Below, in pieces: positions 24,760-33,892 of a DNA stretch of 45,577 bases (positions are counted from its first letter, which is position 1; the number at the start of each line of letters is the position of its first letter). Both the position numbers and the translations under genes were made by a program. Origin of the DNA: JAWXUC01 sp044432975 (lineage in GTDB: Bacteria > Pseudomonadota > Alphaproteobacteria > RF32 > CAG-239); NCBI GenBank assembly GCA_044432975.1, contig JAWXUC010000011.1:1-45577 (forward strand), in the 5' to 3' direction. The notes below the pieces were generated by a model that made no database searches, had not been told where the DNA came from, and worked only from the letters and a program-made list of their open reading frames with translations.

Positions 24760-25444
24760 TAACTATCAAGAAGGCCATAGAGAAAGAATAAGAGAAAAGT
24801 TTGAAAAAGACTTTGGTAAAACCATGGCTGATTATGAACTTTTAGAAATTTTATTAACCGCATATTTGCCCAGAAAAGATGTTAAACCTTTAGCAAAAGA
24901 CTTAATTTCAAAATTTGGCAGTATTTCTGCTGTTGTAACTGCTCCACTAAAAGAATTAACCAAAGTTTCTGGTGTTGGCGAAGTTGTTGCCACAAATTTA
25001 AGAGTTGTCGGCGCAGTTTCTGGTCGTTCTGCGTGGCAAAAACTCTCAGATAATAATAAAACTATAATAAGCAATTGGTATGACTTAATAGATTATTGTA
25101 CACTTACAATGGCACATAGCAAAATAGAAATATTTAAAGTGGTGCTTTTAGATTCTGTTGGGAAAGTGATTGCAGAAGAAATTGTCCAAACAGGCACTGT
25201 TGATAGTGTTCATGTTTATGTTAGAGAATTAACAAAAATAGTGCTAGATACAGGAGCAAAATCTATTGTTCTTGTTCATAATCACCCTAGCGGAAACCCA
25301 TCTCCATCAGATGATGATGTAAATTTGACCAGGTCAATTATATCTTCTTTAAAAGGCTTAGATATCTCTGTTTGGGATCATTTAATCATCTGTGATGGCA
25401 ATTATTTTTCATTCAAAGAAAAAGGCATGCTGTCAAAATTTTAA
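24749..25444 (+). CDS. radC: RadC family DNA repair-like protein
   Basis: The 231-residue protein has an N-terminal helix-hairpin-helix region (KVSGVGEVVATNLR) and a C-terminal JAB/MPN+ domain with the metal motif VHNHPSGNPSPSDDD. RadC-type JAB proteins are predicted metalloproteases or nuclease-like factors; a direct repair role is not settled. The start lies inside the end of map, so it is translationally coupled to it. This map-radC order is common in alphaproteobacteria. Confidence 0.94.
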   Translation: MTTNNYQEGHRERIREKFEKDFGKTMADYELLEILLTAYLPRKDVKPLAKDLISKFGSISAVVTAPLKELTKVSGVGEVVATNLRVVGAVSGRSAWQKLSDNNKTIISNWYDLIDYCTLTMAHSKIEIFKVVLLDSVGKVIAEEIVQTGTVDSVHVYVRELTKIVLDTGAKSIVLVHNHPSGNPSPSDDDVNLTRSIISSLKGLDISVWDHLIICDGNYFSFKEKGMLSKF

Positions 25445-25466
25445 CTTAAAAACAAGGTTGTTTTAA

Positions 25467-26351
25467 ATGTCTTCTTGGATTTTTTATTCTATTTTATCTT
25501 CTTTTTTTACGGGACTATATTTGTTTTGTAATCAAAAAGTAAAAGTTTCTACAGATGTTTTAATAATTTATAGAGGTTTGGTTCCTGCAATTATCCTAAG
25601 TTTTTTCATTAAAAACTTTCCTTTTATTGAAAATTGGGAATTTTATGCCTTATGTGTTTTTCAGTCATTTCTAATTATGTTTATGGACTTGATTTATTTT
25701 AGAGGCACAAAAAAATTTGGTGCAGAAAGCGTTTCCAGCGTAAAATCTACAACTTTGATTTTTACTTTTGTTTTGTGGTTATTTTTCAAGCCAGATACTT
25801 TTTTCTATTATTGTAAAAATCCATTGTTATTTACGGGAGTTCTGCTTTGTTTGCTAGGGGTCGTTTTTGCCTTATCACAAAAAGTTTCTGGTAGTGTTTT
25901 GCCAACTTTTAAATATCTCTTTTTTGCTCTTTGCACAAGCGCTTTAGTTGCTAATTTTAATAAAATAATAATGGGATATTCGCACAGTTCTCCTCAAATT
26001 GGCAGTTTTTATTATATTGTAATTACGGGATGGCTTGTTGGTTTTATGGGTTTAATTCGTTATTGTTATTTAAGAAAGCCATTAAAAGAAGTTTTTTATG
26101 TTAAAAATTTAAAATATTGTTGGATATTTGTTATATTAATAGCCATGATGGCATCAAAGAACTATGCAATGCAAAAAACAACAAATCCTGCTTTTGTTAT
26201 GAGTATTATTTATCTGAATGTTATTTGGGTTTGCATAATAACAAAAATTTCAATTTTGTTTGGTGCAAAAAGAGACTTTGTAAAACTTAACTTAAAACAA
26301 ATATTATTACTTTTAATTAGTGTTATCTCTTTGATTTTTATTACCAGATAA
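25467..26351 (+). CDS. DMT-superfamily (EamA-like) transporter
   Basis: The 294-residue protein shows about ten hydrophobic helices in two halves, the layout of EamA drug/metabolite transporters. Start LFCNQKVKVS and the middle KSTTLIFTFVLW are typical of the repeat units. The substrate is unknown. It starts 22 bp after radC and may be co-transcribed with it. Its end overlaps the convergent AMMECR1-like gene by 39 bases. Confidence 0.82.
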   Translation: MSSWIFYSILSSFFTGLYLFCNQKVKVSTDVLIIYRGLVPAIILSFFIKNFPFIENWEFYALCVFQSFLIMFMDLIYFRGTKKFGAESVSSVKSTTLIFTFVLWLFFKPDTFFYYCKNPLLFTGVLLCLLGVVFALSQKVSGSVLPTFKYLFFALCTSALVANFNKIIMGYSHSSPQIGSFYYIVITGWLVGFMGLIRYCYLRKPLKEVFYVKNLKYCWIFVILIAMMASKNYAMQKTTNPAFVMSIIYLNVIWVCIITKISILFGAKRDFVKLNLKQILLLLISVISLIFITR

Positions 26352-27293
26352 AACCACGCTCTCAAATTTATAAAATTTTATTTTATTAGAGTTGTAATCA
26401 GGAGATAATTTAGCTTTTAATTTTAACTCTTTAATAAACTCTTCTTTTGTTTTATATTTATTCCACATTTTAGGTAGAAAAACAGCTTGTCTGTAACCAT
26501 CTCTCAAAGCAACTCCATTTGTTTTTTTTGTAATTTGATTATAAAGTTCATCTTGAGATGTATATGTAATTGGTTGTATTTTAGTTAATATTTCAACTGT
26601 GAAATTATGTTCGTTAAGTCCTTGTTTTTTTGCATGAAAAATATTGTTTGCAATATCTTGAGCTATACCTATATTGGCATTAAGGCTACCAACTTCAATT
26701 TTACCATCAGAAACAAAAGAGTTTCCTTTATCAAAAAGACTTAAGGGGTAATCTTTTTTAGATACTCTTAAAGGTTTAATTTCTTCAAAAAAGCTTTGTT
26801 CTATAATATTATTAAGTTCTTGATTATAATCTTTAATAAAGTTGTTTATATTTGTGATGTAATCATTTTTGTTGTAGAATACAACATAATTGTCTAAGTT
26901 TTCAGAGTTGAGCTCAATAGCTTTGGGTATTAAGTTATTTTCTGTGATAATAGTTTCTATTTTTTTTTCATTTTCCATTGGGTTTAGTATTAAAGTTTTT
27001 ATGCTCTTATCGTTTTGCCCATGTTTTTCATATAAAAAATCAAGGTAATTTTCACTAGTAGATATAATTAAACTAGGTTTTTGAAATTTATTGTTATTTT
27101 CATATAATAAAAGTGCAACTTTTGGCTCTCTGTAGTTGAACATTTCATCAATATTTTGTTTATAATTAACCAAATCTTTAGAATTTGAAGATACACTATT
27201 GGAGAAATTATGATAGTTTATATATACAAACAAAGATGCAATAATAATTATTATTACAATATTGCTCTTACTTTTTTTTATTTTTTCTTCCAT
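26313..27293 (-). CDS. Membrane-anchored protein with divergent AMMECR1-like domain
   Basis: The 326-residue protein has one N-terminal transmembrane helix (about 11-26), an unrecognised region (about 50-165) and a C-terminal AMMECR1-like domain (about 185-315). Visible family features are NFTVEILTKIQPI, NGVALRDGYRQAVFLPKMW, KEEFIKELKLKAKLS and IKFYKFESVVL. The conserved LRGCIG motif is replaced by a region reading GKIEVGSLNA, so any activity may be lost. AMMECR1 proteins are of uncertain function and often go with Memo and radical-SAM partners, which are not seen here. The start is preceded by GGTGAG. The domain call is from memory of conserved motifs. Confidence 0.65.
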   Translation of the reverse strand: MEEKIKKSKSNIVIIIIIASLFVYINYHNFSNSVSSNSKDLVNYKQNIDEMFNYREPKVALLLYENNNKFQKPSLIISTSENYLDFLYEKHGQNDKSIKTLILNPMENEKKIETIITENNLIPKAIELNSENLDNYVVFYNKNDYITNINNFIKDYNQELNNIIEQSFFEEIKPLRVSKKDYPLSLFDKGNSFVSDGKIEVGSLNANIGIAQDIANNIFHAKKQGLNEHNFTVEILTKIQPITYTSQDELYNQITKKTNGVALRDGYRQAVFLPKMWNKYKTKEEFIKELKLKAKLSPDYNSNKIKFYKFESVVLSGNKNQRDNTN

Positions 27294-27369
27294 TGCTCAC
27301 CACTTTTGTGTTGCAAGATAACAAATAAGCTTTATTATTTCAAGGAATTTTTTATAAGGGGTTTAACAA

Positions 27370-28491
27370 ATGAGAAAAACAACAATAATCACAAACACTT
27401 TAGTCGCAATATTTTTTATTTTTTGCGGTTGGTATTTAAAAGGTAGGTTTACTCCTCCTGCAATGCCAATGGGTGGAATGTCTGGTGGTCCAGTAACCGT
27501 TTTAACAGAGACAGTGGTATTGAGTTCTCAAAGACCACAAAAAGAATATATAGGTATTGTAGACCCAATAAAGAGCGTTGATTTACGCCCTCAAATTTCT
27601 GGCTATGTTGAAAAAGTTTTATTCAAAGAAGGAAGTTTGGTTAAAGAAGGAGACTTATTGTTTTTAATAGAACAACAACGTTATTTAGCAAATTTAGAGT
27701 TAATGGAAGCAGAGCTTAATAAAGCAAAAGCAAATTTAGTTAAGGTTGAAAAAGAATATAATCGTCAATCATCATTAAACAAACAACAGTTTGCATCAGA
27801 TTCTGCTCTTGAAACTGCAACTTCTAATTTTGCAGAAGCAAAAGCATTGGTAAAACAAGCACAAGCAAATTTAGACTTGGCTAAAATAGATATCGAATAT
27901 ACAGAAATCAAAGCTCCAATTTCAGGCATTATTGGTAAAGCTTTTGTTACAAAAGGTAACTACATTCAAGCTGGTGGTGAAAGTTTGGCAAAAATAGTTC
28001 AACAAAAGCCGATTCGTGTTGCTTTTTCTGTCTCTGATAAAGATTATTTAAATGCTGAAAGAGATGGCATTGAACATAAAGAAGCCAGAGTTATTTTAGC
28101 AAATGGAGATGTTCTAAAAGATAAAGCTAGTCGAATTTTTGCAGACAATGAAATAGATACAACAACTGCAACAATTGGAATTTATGCCGAATATGATAAT
28201 AAAGATAACGTTTTAGTTTCTGGTAATTATGTAAAAGTATTTATTTCAGATTCAGCATTAAGCCAACACATTATAATTCCATCAGAAGCAATTCTTCAAG
28301 ATAAAAATGGCAACTATGTTTTAACCGTTAATGAAGAAAATGTGGTTGAGCACAGAAGAATAAAAGTCGGATTACCATTTGATGATAAACAAGAAGTTTT
28401 AGAAGGCTTAAATGTTGGAGATAAGATTATTATTCAAGGTTTGCAAAAAGCTAAAGAAGGTGCGACCGTTAACCCTCAAGAGGTAAAATAA
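27370..28491 (+). CDS. RND efflux periplasmic adaptor (membrane fusion protein)
   Basis: The 373-residue protein has an N-terminal membrane segment or signal anchor, a barrel-sandwich/lipoyl domain (VDLRPQISGYVEKVLFKEGS), a coiled-coil hairpin (ELMEAELNKAKANLVKVEKE, then LVKQAQANLDLAKIDIEY), a beta-barrel (IKAPISGIIGKAFV) and a C-terminal domain. It links the inner membrane pump to an outer membrane channel. It overlaps the pump gene by one base, forming an operon. No TolC-like gene is in the window, so the channel must be supplied elsewhere. Confidence 0.95.
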   Translation: MRKTTIITNTLVAIFFIFCGWYLKGRFTPPAMPMGGMSGGPVTVLTETVVLSSQRPQKEYIGIVDPIKSVDLRPQISGYVEKVLFKEGSLVKEGDLLFLIEQQRYLANLELMEAELNKAKANLVKVEKEYNRQSSLNKQQFASDSALETATSNFAEAKALVKQAQANLDLAKIDIEYTEIKAPISGIIGKAFVTKGNYIQAGGESLAKIVQQKPIRVAFSVSDKDYLNAERDGIEHKEARVILANGDVLKDKASRIFADNEIDTTTATIGIYAEYDNKDNVLVSGNYVKVFISDSALSQHIIIPSEAILQDKNGNYVLTVNEENVVEHRRIKVGLPFDDKQEVLEGLNVGDKIIIQGLQKAKEGATVNPQEVK

Positions 28492-31400
28492 TGTTTTCAA
28501 GATTTTTTATTGAGCGTCCAAAATTTGCGATGGTTGTTTCTATCGTGTTATCGCTTGCAGGTTTATTATCTGTATTTTCATTGCCAATTTCTTTATACCC
28601 TCAGGTAACCCCACCAGAAGTTAATGTTGGCGCTACTTATACTGGGGCATCGGCAGAGGTTGTGGCGAGCTCTATTGGTATTCCGATGGAAGAAGAAATA
28701 AACGGTGTTGAAGGTATGATTTATATGGACTCAACATCTTCAAACACAGGCTCATATAGCTTGAGTGTTACGTTTGAAACAGATGTTGATCCTGATATGG
28801 CACAAGTAAAATTGCAAAATCGTTTGCAACAAGCAGAATCAAAATTACCAACAGATGTTACCAGACAAGGTCTTACTGTAAAACGTCGTTCATCAGATAC
28901 GTTGGGCTTTATTGCCGTTGGCTCTCCTAAAGGCACAAGGGATTCTAAATTTTTAACAGATTACGTAGAGAACAACCTCAAAAACAACATTATTCGTGTT
29001 GATGGTGTTGGTGAAGTTTCTGTTCATGCTGCAAGCTTAAGTATGCGTGTGTGGTTAGATGTTAATAAAGTTACCTCATTGGGCATGAGTGTTGATGATA
29101 TTGTTGCGGCGATTGAAAGTCAAAACGTGCAACCCTCTTTAGGTTCTGTAGGCTCATCACCATCAGACGGCAAGGCTTCTGTATTGTTTAATTTGCAAAC
29201 ATTAGGAAGGTTAAATGATGTTGAAACTTTTGAAAATATTATCATTCGTACCAATGAGCAAGGCGGTGTTGTTCGTCTAAAAGATGTTGCTAAAATAGGT
29301 ATTGGTGAGGAATCATATTTAAATAGTGCAGAGTTTGATGGACAGCCAAACGTTTCAATAGGGTTAAATTTATTGACTGGCGCAAATGCTTTAGATACTA
29401 TGGCTGGCATTAAAGCAGAAATTGCAAGACTTCAAGAAATAGCCCCTGAAGATGTTGAAATTAAAGTTGCTTATGACGCCACAAAATATATTGAATCTTC
29501 AATTGATGAAGTTGTAATGACATTGTTTTTAACTTTCTTGCTTGTGGTTTTGGTTTGTTATGTCTTTTTACAAGATTGGCGTGCAACATTAATTCCTGTT
29601 TTGACGATTCCAGTTTCTTTATTAGCTACATTTGCGGTGTTTTCTGCGTTGGGCTATAGTATTAATTTACTAACATTATTGGGTTTAGTACTTGCAATTG
29701 GCTTGGTGGTAGATGATGCGATTGTGGTTGTAGAACGTGTGCTTGCAATTATGGAATCAGAAAACTTGCCTCCAAAACAAGCGACAATAAAAGCCATGGA
29801 AGAGGTTTCTGGCGCTGTTGTTGCTACAACTTTAGTGCTATTAGCAATCTTTGTTCCCGTTGCATTTTTAGGAGGTATCCCAGGGAAAATTTATCAACAA
29901 TTTGCGGTAGCAATTTCAACTGCCGTTGTGTTCTCATCTCTCAATGCGTTGACTTTGTCTCCTGCTTTATGCGGAACAATTTTGAGACCATTAAAAGAAG
30001 TAAAACACGGATTTTTACATTGGTTTAATGTTAAGCTAAATTTTGGTAGAAATAAATATACTGCTCTTGTTGGTGCAATAGGCAGAAAAACAGGTGTTGT
30101 GGCATTGTTTTTAGGAATGTTTGTTCTTGCAACATTTGGTGTTTTAAAAGTTTCTTCTTCAAGTTTTTTACCTGCAGAAGATCAAGGTGTTATTTTTACC
30201 TCTATACAGTTGCCAGAAGGTGCCACTAAAGAAAGAACTTATAAATTAGTTCAAGAGTTATCACCAATATTTGCACAACAAGAAGGTGTCTCTAACATTT
30301 TAGCAATTCAAGGTATGTCATTTATGGGTGGTGGCGGAGAAAACGTTGCCTCTGTGGTTATCATGCTAGAACCATGGGCAGATAGAACTTCAAGCGCTTT
30401 GTATTCAACTAATATCTTAAACCAATTAAGAGCTAAAGTTGCAGGATTCCCCGAAGCAGAAATCAACTTCTTTGAACCTCCATCAATCCCAGGTTTGGGT
30501 ATGAGTGGTGGTATAGATATGCGTCTTCAAGCTTTTGATAATGCAGATCCGCAAGACTTAGATGATGTTGCGCAAAGCTTTTTAGCAAAAGTAATGGCAA
30601 TGCCAGAGGTTATGTTTGCATTTACAACATATACCGCAAAAACTCCTAATATATTCTTAGAAATAGATAGAGATAAAGCTCAGGCATTAGATGTAGATGT
30701 TTCTAAAATATTTAGTACTTTGCAAAGATATTTGGGGTCTAGTTATATCAATGATGTTAACTTTGGTACTCAAGTTAATAAAGTTATGGTTCAGGCAGAT
30801 TGGAAGTTTAGAAAGAATATTGAATCTATTAATGAATTATATGTAATTTCAAACAAAGGCAAATTAGTTCCAATGTCTGCACTTGTGGATTTAGAAAGAG
30901 TGTTGTCTCCAAGAAATATTACCAGATACAACCAATATCCATCAGCAAATTTAACAATTGTTTCAAGTCCCAAATATTCAACAGGTGATGTTATGGCAGC
31001 ATTAACAGCGCTTGCAAAAGTGGAATTGCCAGATGGATACGGATTCCAATGGTCAGGTATGACATATCAAGAACAAGATTCTCAAGGTCAAATAAGCTAC
31101 TTAATTATCTTAGCCTTAGTATTTGCATATTTGTTCTTAGTTGCGCAATACGAGAGTTGGACAACTCCAGTTCCTGTGTTGTTGTCAGTATTTGTAGCGA
31201 TGTTTGGCGCCTTATTAGGCTTGTTTATTTCTCACTTATCATTGAGTATATATTCTCAATTAGGCTTAATTTTGTTGGTTGGTCTATCAGCTAAAAATGC
31301 AATTTTGATTGTAGAGTTTTCAAAAGTAGAATTAGATGAAGGCAAAGATGTTGTAAAAGCAGCGATGATAGGCACAAAAGAAAGGTTTAGAGCCGTGTTG

Positions 31401-31595
31401 ATGACTGCATTCACATTTATCTTAGGCGTGTTACCGATGATTGTTGCCACTGGTGCTGGCGCAAGTGCCAGAAAAGCAATCGGCGTGCCAGTGTTTACTG
31501 GAATGTTATTCGGAACAGTCTTAGGTTTAATAGCAATCCCATTACTATTTATCTTAGTGTTCAGAGTAATGAAAAAAGAGCATAGAAAAGCATGA
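28491..31595 (+). CDS. RND efflux transporter of the HAE1 (AcrB) family
   Basis: The 1034-residue protein has the twelve-helix RND fold, with two large periplasmic loops. It begins MFSRFFIERPKFAMVVSIVL. The proton-relay segment IGLVVDDAIVVVERV in TM4 carries the two Asp residues of HAE1 pumps, and the second half mirrors the first, with VGLSAKNAILIVEFSK in TM10 containing the Lys. It expels hydrophobic compounds with the adaptor upstream. A bile-exposed host habitat would fit, but that is inference. The two genes form one operon. Confidence 0.97.
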   Translation: MFSRFFIERPKFAMVVSIVLSLAGLLSVFSLPISLYPQVTPPEVNVGATYTGASAEVVASSIGIPMEEEINGVEGMIYMDSTSSNTGSYSLSVTFETDVDPDMAQVKLQNRLQQAESKLPTDVTRQGLTVKRRSSDTLGFIAVGSPKGTRDSKFLTDYVENNLKNNIIRVDGVGEVSVHAASLSMRVWLDVNKVTSLGMSVDDIVAAIESQNVQPSLGSVGSSPSDGKASVLFNLQTLGRLNDVETFENIIIRTNEQGGVVRLKDVAKIGIGEESYLNSAEFDGQPNVSIGLNLLTGANALDTMAGIKAEIARLQEIAPEDVEIKVAYDATKYIESSIDEVVMTLFLTFLLVVLVCYVFLQDWRATLIPVLTIPVSLLATFAVFSALGYSINLLTLLGLVLAIGLVVDDAIVVVERVLAIMESENLPPKQATIKAMEEVSGAVVATTLVLLAIFVPVAFLGGIPGKIYQQFAVAISTAVVFSSLNALTLSPALCGTILRPLKEVKHGFLHWFNVKLNFGRNKYTALVGAIGRKTGVVALFLGMFVLATFGVLKVSSSSFLPAEDQGVIFTSIQLPEGATKERTYKLVQELSPIFAQQEGVSNILAIQGMSFMGGGGENVASVVIMLEPWADRTSSALYSTNILNQLRAKVAGFPEAEINFFEPPSIPGLGMSGGIDMRLQAFDNADPQDLDDVAQSFLAKVMAMPEVMFAFTTYTAKTPNIFLEIDRDKAQALDVDVSKIFSTLQRYLGSSYINDVNFGTQVNKVMVQADWKFRKNIESINELYVISNKGKLVPMSALVDLERVLSPRNITRYNQYPSANLTIVSSPKYSTGDVMAALTALAKVELPDGYGFQWSGMTYQEQDSQGQISYLIILALVFAYLFLVAQYESWTTPVPVLLSVFVAMFGALLGLFISHLSLSIYSQLGLILLVGLSAKNAILIVEFSKVELDEGKDVVKAAMIGTKERFRAVLMTAFTFILGVLPMIVATGAGASARKAIGVPVFTGMLFGTVLGLIAIPLLFILVFRVMKKEHRKA

Positions 31596-31634
31596 TTGAA
31601 AATGATAAAATAAGAGATTGTTATTAGTCAAAAT

Positions 31635-31660
31635 TGTAGGGGAGAACTTTGTTCTCCCGT
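31635..31660. repeat. REP-like hairpin
   Basis: TGTAGGGGAGAACTTTGTTC is followed by TCCCGT, giving a stem with GTAG at its foot. It lies between the RND operon and hprK. Confidence 0.8.
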
Positions 31661-31693
31661 CAACAAATAATCCAATTTGAGAGGACGAATATT

Positions 31694-32077
31694 ATGCATA
31701 ACATCCACGCAACCGCAATAAAATTAAAAGGCAAAGGTGTTCTAATCCTCGGTAAATCAGGTTCAGGCAAATCAGATGTTGCTTTAAGGGCAATAATCAA
31801 TCACAGAGCCAAATTAATTGCAGATGATAGAGTTAATTATGAAAACGGCATTGCTTATGCTGTCGATTCCTTAAAAGGGCTTTTAGAAGTGCGTGGCGTT
31901 GGCATTATAAAGCTTCCATACATAAAAAAACAAAAAATAGATTTAGTTGTTGAGTTAAGCACAGATATCGAGCGTATGCCAGAGCCAGAGTTTTATGAAA
32001 ACATCAGAAAAATAAAAATAAATCCTTTTGAAATCTCAGCCATAGAAAAAATAATTATCGCACTAGATTATAGCTAA
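31694..32077 (+). CDS. hprK: HPr kinase/phosphorylase, short alphaproteobacterial form
   Basis: The 127-residue protein contains only the C-terminal kinase domain: Walker A GKSGSGKS (20-27), LIADDRVNYE, and the HprK signature GLLEVRGVGIIKLPY. Alphaproteobacterial HprK lacks the N-terminal domain found in Firmicutes, and it regulates the nitrogen-type PTS rather than sugar uptake. GAGGA precedes the ATG at 31694; a longer frame to a TTG runs back into a REP and is not supported. The last residues (DYS) and the stop codon come from a MITE that starts at 32071, so the tail was changed by insertion. No PTS gene is nearby. Confidence 0.9.
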   Translation: MHNIHATAIKLKGKGVLILGKSGSGKSDVALRAIINHRAKLIADDRVNYENGIAYAVDSLKGLLEVRGVGIIKLPYIKKQKIDLVVELSTDIERMPEPEFYENIRKIKINPFEISAIEKIIIALDYS

Positions 32078-32244
32078 GGCAAAATAAATGATTGTGCTTG
32101 TCGCTGATTTGTAGGGGCGATTATTAATCGCCATCATTGCCGTAAGGCAATGAAAATAAGGATGTTTACTGACGGGAGACCAGTGGTCTCTCCTACATTT
32201 TTCAGTGCACAATACAATCAATTAATTTTGTATTATACAAGCTA
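32071..32244 (+). mobile_element. Correia-like MITE, copy D1
   Basis: This 174-bp element starts TAGCTAAGGCAAAATAAAT and ends with TACAAGCTA, flanked by TA at 32069-32070 and 32245-32246. Its termini match copies C1 and C2. Inside are a REP hairpin (TGTAGGGGCGATTATTAATC), a hairpin (CATTGCC/GGCAATG) and a REP (GGGAGACCAGTGGTCTCTCC). It has no protein-coding frame. It is inserted at the very end of hprK and supplies that gene's stop codon. Confidence 0.85.
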
Positions 32245-32292
32245 TATTCCACCAAAAGATTAATAAAAGACCTAGAAAGGTAACTTGTTTTA

Positions 32293-32336
32293 AAAACAAA
32301 GAAGTGGCTGCATTATACAACCACTTTTTTTGTTTT
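32293..32336 (-). terminator. Intrinsic terminator of the minus-strand membrane gene
   Basis: AAGTGG and CCACTT sit inside AAACAAA/TTTGTTT arms, giving a long stem. The 3' end of the coding region at 32313 is inside the loop, so the terminator overlaps the gene. Confidence 0.75.
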
Positions 32337-32804
32337 AAGCGCCCCCTTTAGTTTGGGAATGCTTTTTAAGGGCGCTGCCACAACCTGAATAGATAATCCC
32401 AAGTATAATGACATCAAATAGTAAACTAAGCAAACACCAAAAATAAGACATCTGCGTTTTATAGCTTCTATTTTATAATCCCTTAATAGAGCCAGAGAAA
32501 AAAGTAGCATAGAAGCAATTGAAATTGCATATACCGCTCCACTTTCTAAAGGGGTGCGGTTTTGCATTTCTATTGCTCTTTCCTTTAAACTCTGTAAACT
32601 TTCCCCTCTCAATTCCATCATTCTTAATTCTTTCATTGAAAAGTTTGATGGGTCATCATAATACTCTGGTGTAACTTTAGGAGCAAACACCAATAGTACT
32701 AAAATAAAAGAGAGAGCAATGGCAATTCCTCTTGTTTCTTTGCCCCATAGGCAATACAACAAAATTGCGCTGCCCATAATTGCAAAAATAAAATTCATTA
32801 CCAT
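32313..32804 (-). CDS. Hypothetical membrane protein
   Basis: The 163-residue protein has about four predicted transmembrane helices: two at the N-terminus (FIFAIMGSAILLYCLWG and IALSFILVLLVFAP), a charged loop (KELRMMELRGESLQSLKE), then AVYAISIASMLLFSLALL and FGVCLVYYLMSLYLGLS. No family is recognised. It lies 65 bp from the outer-membrane-like gene on the same strand, with a hairpin between. Confidence 0.75.
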   Translation of the reverse strand: MVMNFIFAIMGSAILLYCLWGKETRGIAIALSFILVLLVFAPKVTPEYYDDPSNFSMKELRMMELRGESLQSLKERAIEMQNRTPLESGAVYAISIASMLLFSLALLRDYKIEAIKRRCLIFGVCLVYYLMSLYLGLSIQVVAAPLKSIPKLKGALKTKKVVV

Positions 32805-32829
32805 TTTTTAATTTAAAAGTTAATAATTA

Positions 32830-32868
32830 GTTGAAGATAGGTGGTTGTAGAGACCACCTAACCTCAAC
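32830..32868 (-). terminator. Hairpin between two minus-strand genes
   Basis: TAGGTGGT and ACCACCTA form an 8-bp stem with a seven-base loop, extended by GTTGA/TCAAC. There is no strong T run, so the role is uncertain, but it abuts the end of the gene at 32870. Confidence 0.5.
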
Positions 32869-32869
32869 G

Positions 32870-33778
32870 TTAAAAAGAGAAACTTGTTCCCACTCCAAAG
32901 GTTGGACTGAGGCATGATAGCCTTCTTTCCATACCCAACTCTAGAAACGTTGAAAGTCCTTTAGCAAAGCTTGGACGCCAAGTTCCTACAGCATGTAGCT
33001 GTTGAAGTTGTTCTTCTCTAGTTGTCAGACCCGCAATGGTAACACCAAGTTCATCAGAGATCTTACGGTTGTAAGACGTGATAAAACTATGACAAGTGTT
33101 GTTTACCTTTACAGAGGTTGCAATGTGGTTCTTGTCATCGCTCCATTGAGCTCCTCCAAAAACACCTGTTCCATCCTCTAAGAAGTCTGCGCCAACACAA
33201 AGTTTTAGAGCTCCAATACTTTGAGTTAGACTAGCAAACATGTTGCCGTCTAAAGTATAGAACTCAGAACCATTGTTAGTTCCCAAAGAAAGAGTAGTAC
33301 CTGTTCTTTTGAACGAAGAAGCAATTTGCATTGCGTTACCTGTACCAGCACTGAAGCCACATGTTGTATTTACATACTGTGGGTCAAATCCTTTGTGAGA
33401 AATACTGTTTCGGGTAAATTTTCCGATTTTATATTCCACATTCCAGTCTTTGTTTTCAAATCCAGTACAAAGGTGCATGTAAGGCACTGTGTATCCAAAC
33501 TCCGTTGAAAGACCTCCAAAAGCAAAGCCCCCAACATACATACCACTCTCCCAAGATCTCTTATAATTTGTAATAAGAAGACCTTGAACAAGAGATTGAT
33601 CTTCAGTCTGGTTTGCCTCTACAGACATTGATACTTTCATTTCTTTGTTTGCGTCCTTAAGACTCATACCTCCACCAGCGGTGTAGATTGTTGACTCACC
33701 TTTAGGAGATAAAATAGAGATAATTACCACAACAATAATAATAGTTGCTACGACGATAGTGTTTTTTTGACTTTTCAT
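32870..33778 (-). CDS. Putative outer-membrane beta-barrel-like protein
   Basis: The 302-residue protein has an N-terminal hydrophobic signal (about 8-24) and a body of alternating strands rich in Gly, Thr and aromatic residues. It ends in Phe (FGVGTSFSF), as outer-membrane barrels usually do. No named family is recognised. Codon use differs from neighbours: Leu is mostly CTT rather than TTA/TTG, and Asn, Tyr and Asp are mostly AAC, TAC and GAC. That could mean recent transfer or high expression. A strong promoter, TTGCAA-17 bp-TATACT, lies just upstream. There is no Shine-Dalgarno in the 25-nt leader. Confidence 0.65.
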   Translation of the reverse strand: MKSQKNTIVVATIIIVVVIISILSPKGESTIYTAGGGMSLKDANKEMKVSMSVEANQTEDQSLVQGLLITNYKRSWESGMYVGGFAFGGLSTEFGYTVPYMHLCTGFENKDWNVEYKIGKFTRNSISHKGFDPQYVNTTCGFSAGTGNAMQIASSFKRTGTTLSLGTNNGSEFYTLDGNMFASLTQSIGALKLCVGADFLEDGTGVFGGAQWSDDKNHIATSVKVNNTCHSFITSYNRKISDELGVTIAGLTTREEQLQQLHAVGTWRPSFAKGLSTFLELGMERRLSCLSPTFGVGTSFSF

Positions 33779-33809
33779 AATATATTCATTTTAATTTTTT
33801 TCAGATTTC

Positions 33810-33838
33810 AGTATATCACATTTTTAGGTCTTTTGCAA
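33810..33838 (-). promoter_or_regulatory. Promoter of the beta-barrel-like gene
   Basis: On the minus strand TTGCAA (33838-33833) and TATACT (33815-33810) are exactly 17 bp apart. The predicted start of transcription is near 33803, about 25 nt before the ATG. Confidence 0.65.
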
Positions 33839-33892
33839 TAAGAAACAGTGTATTTAAATTCTTCTTTAACTTTTTTGTTTTATAGTAAAATC

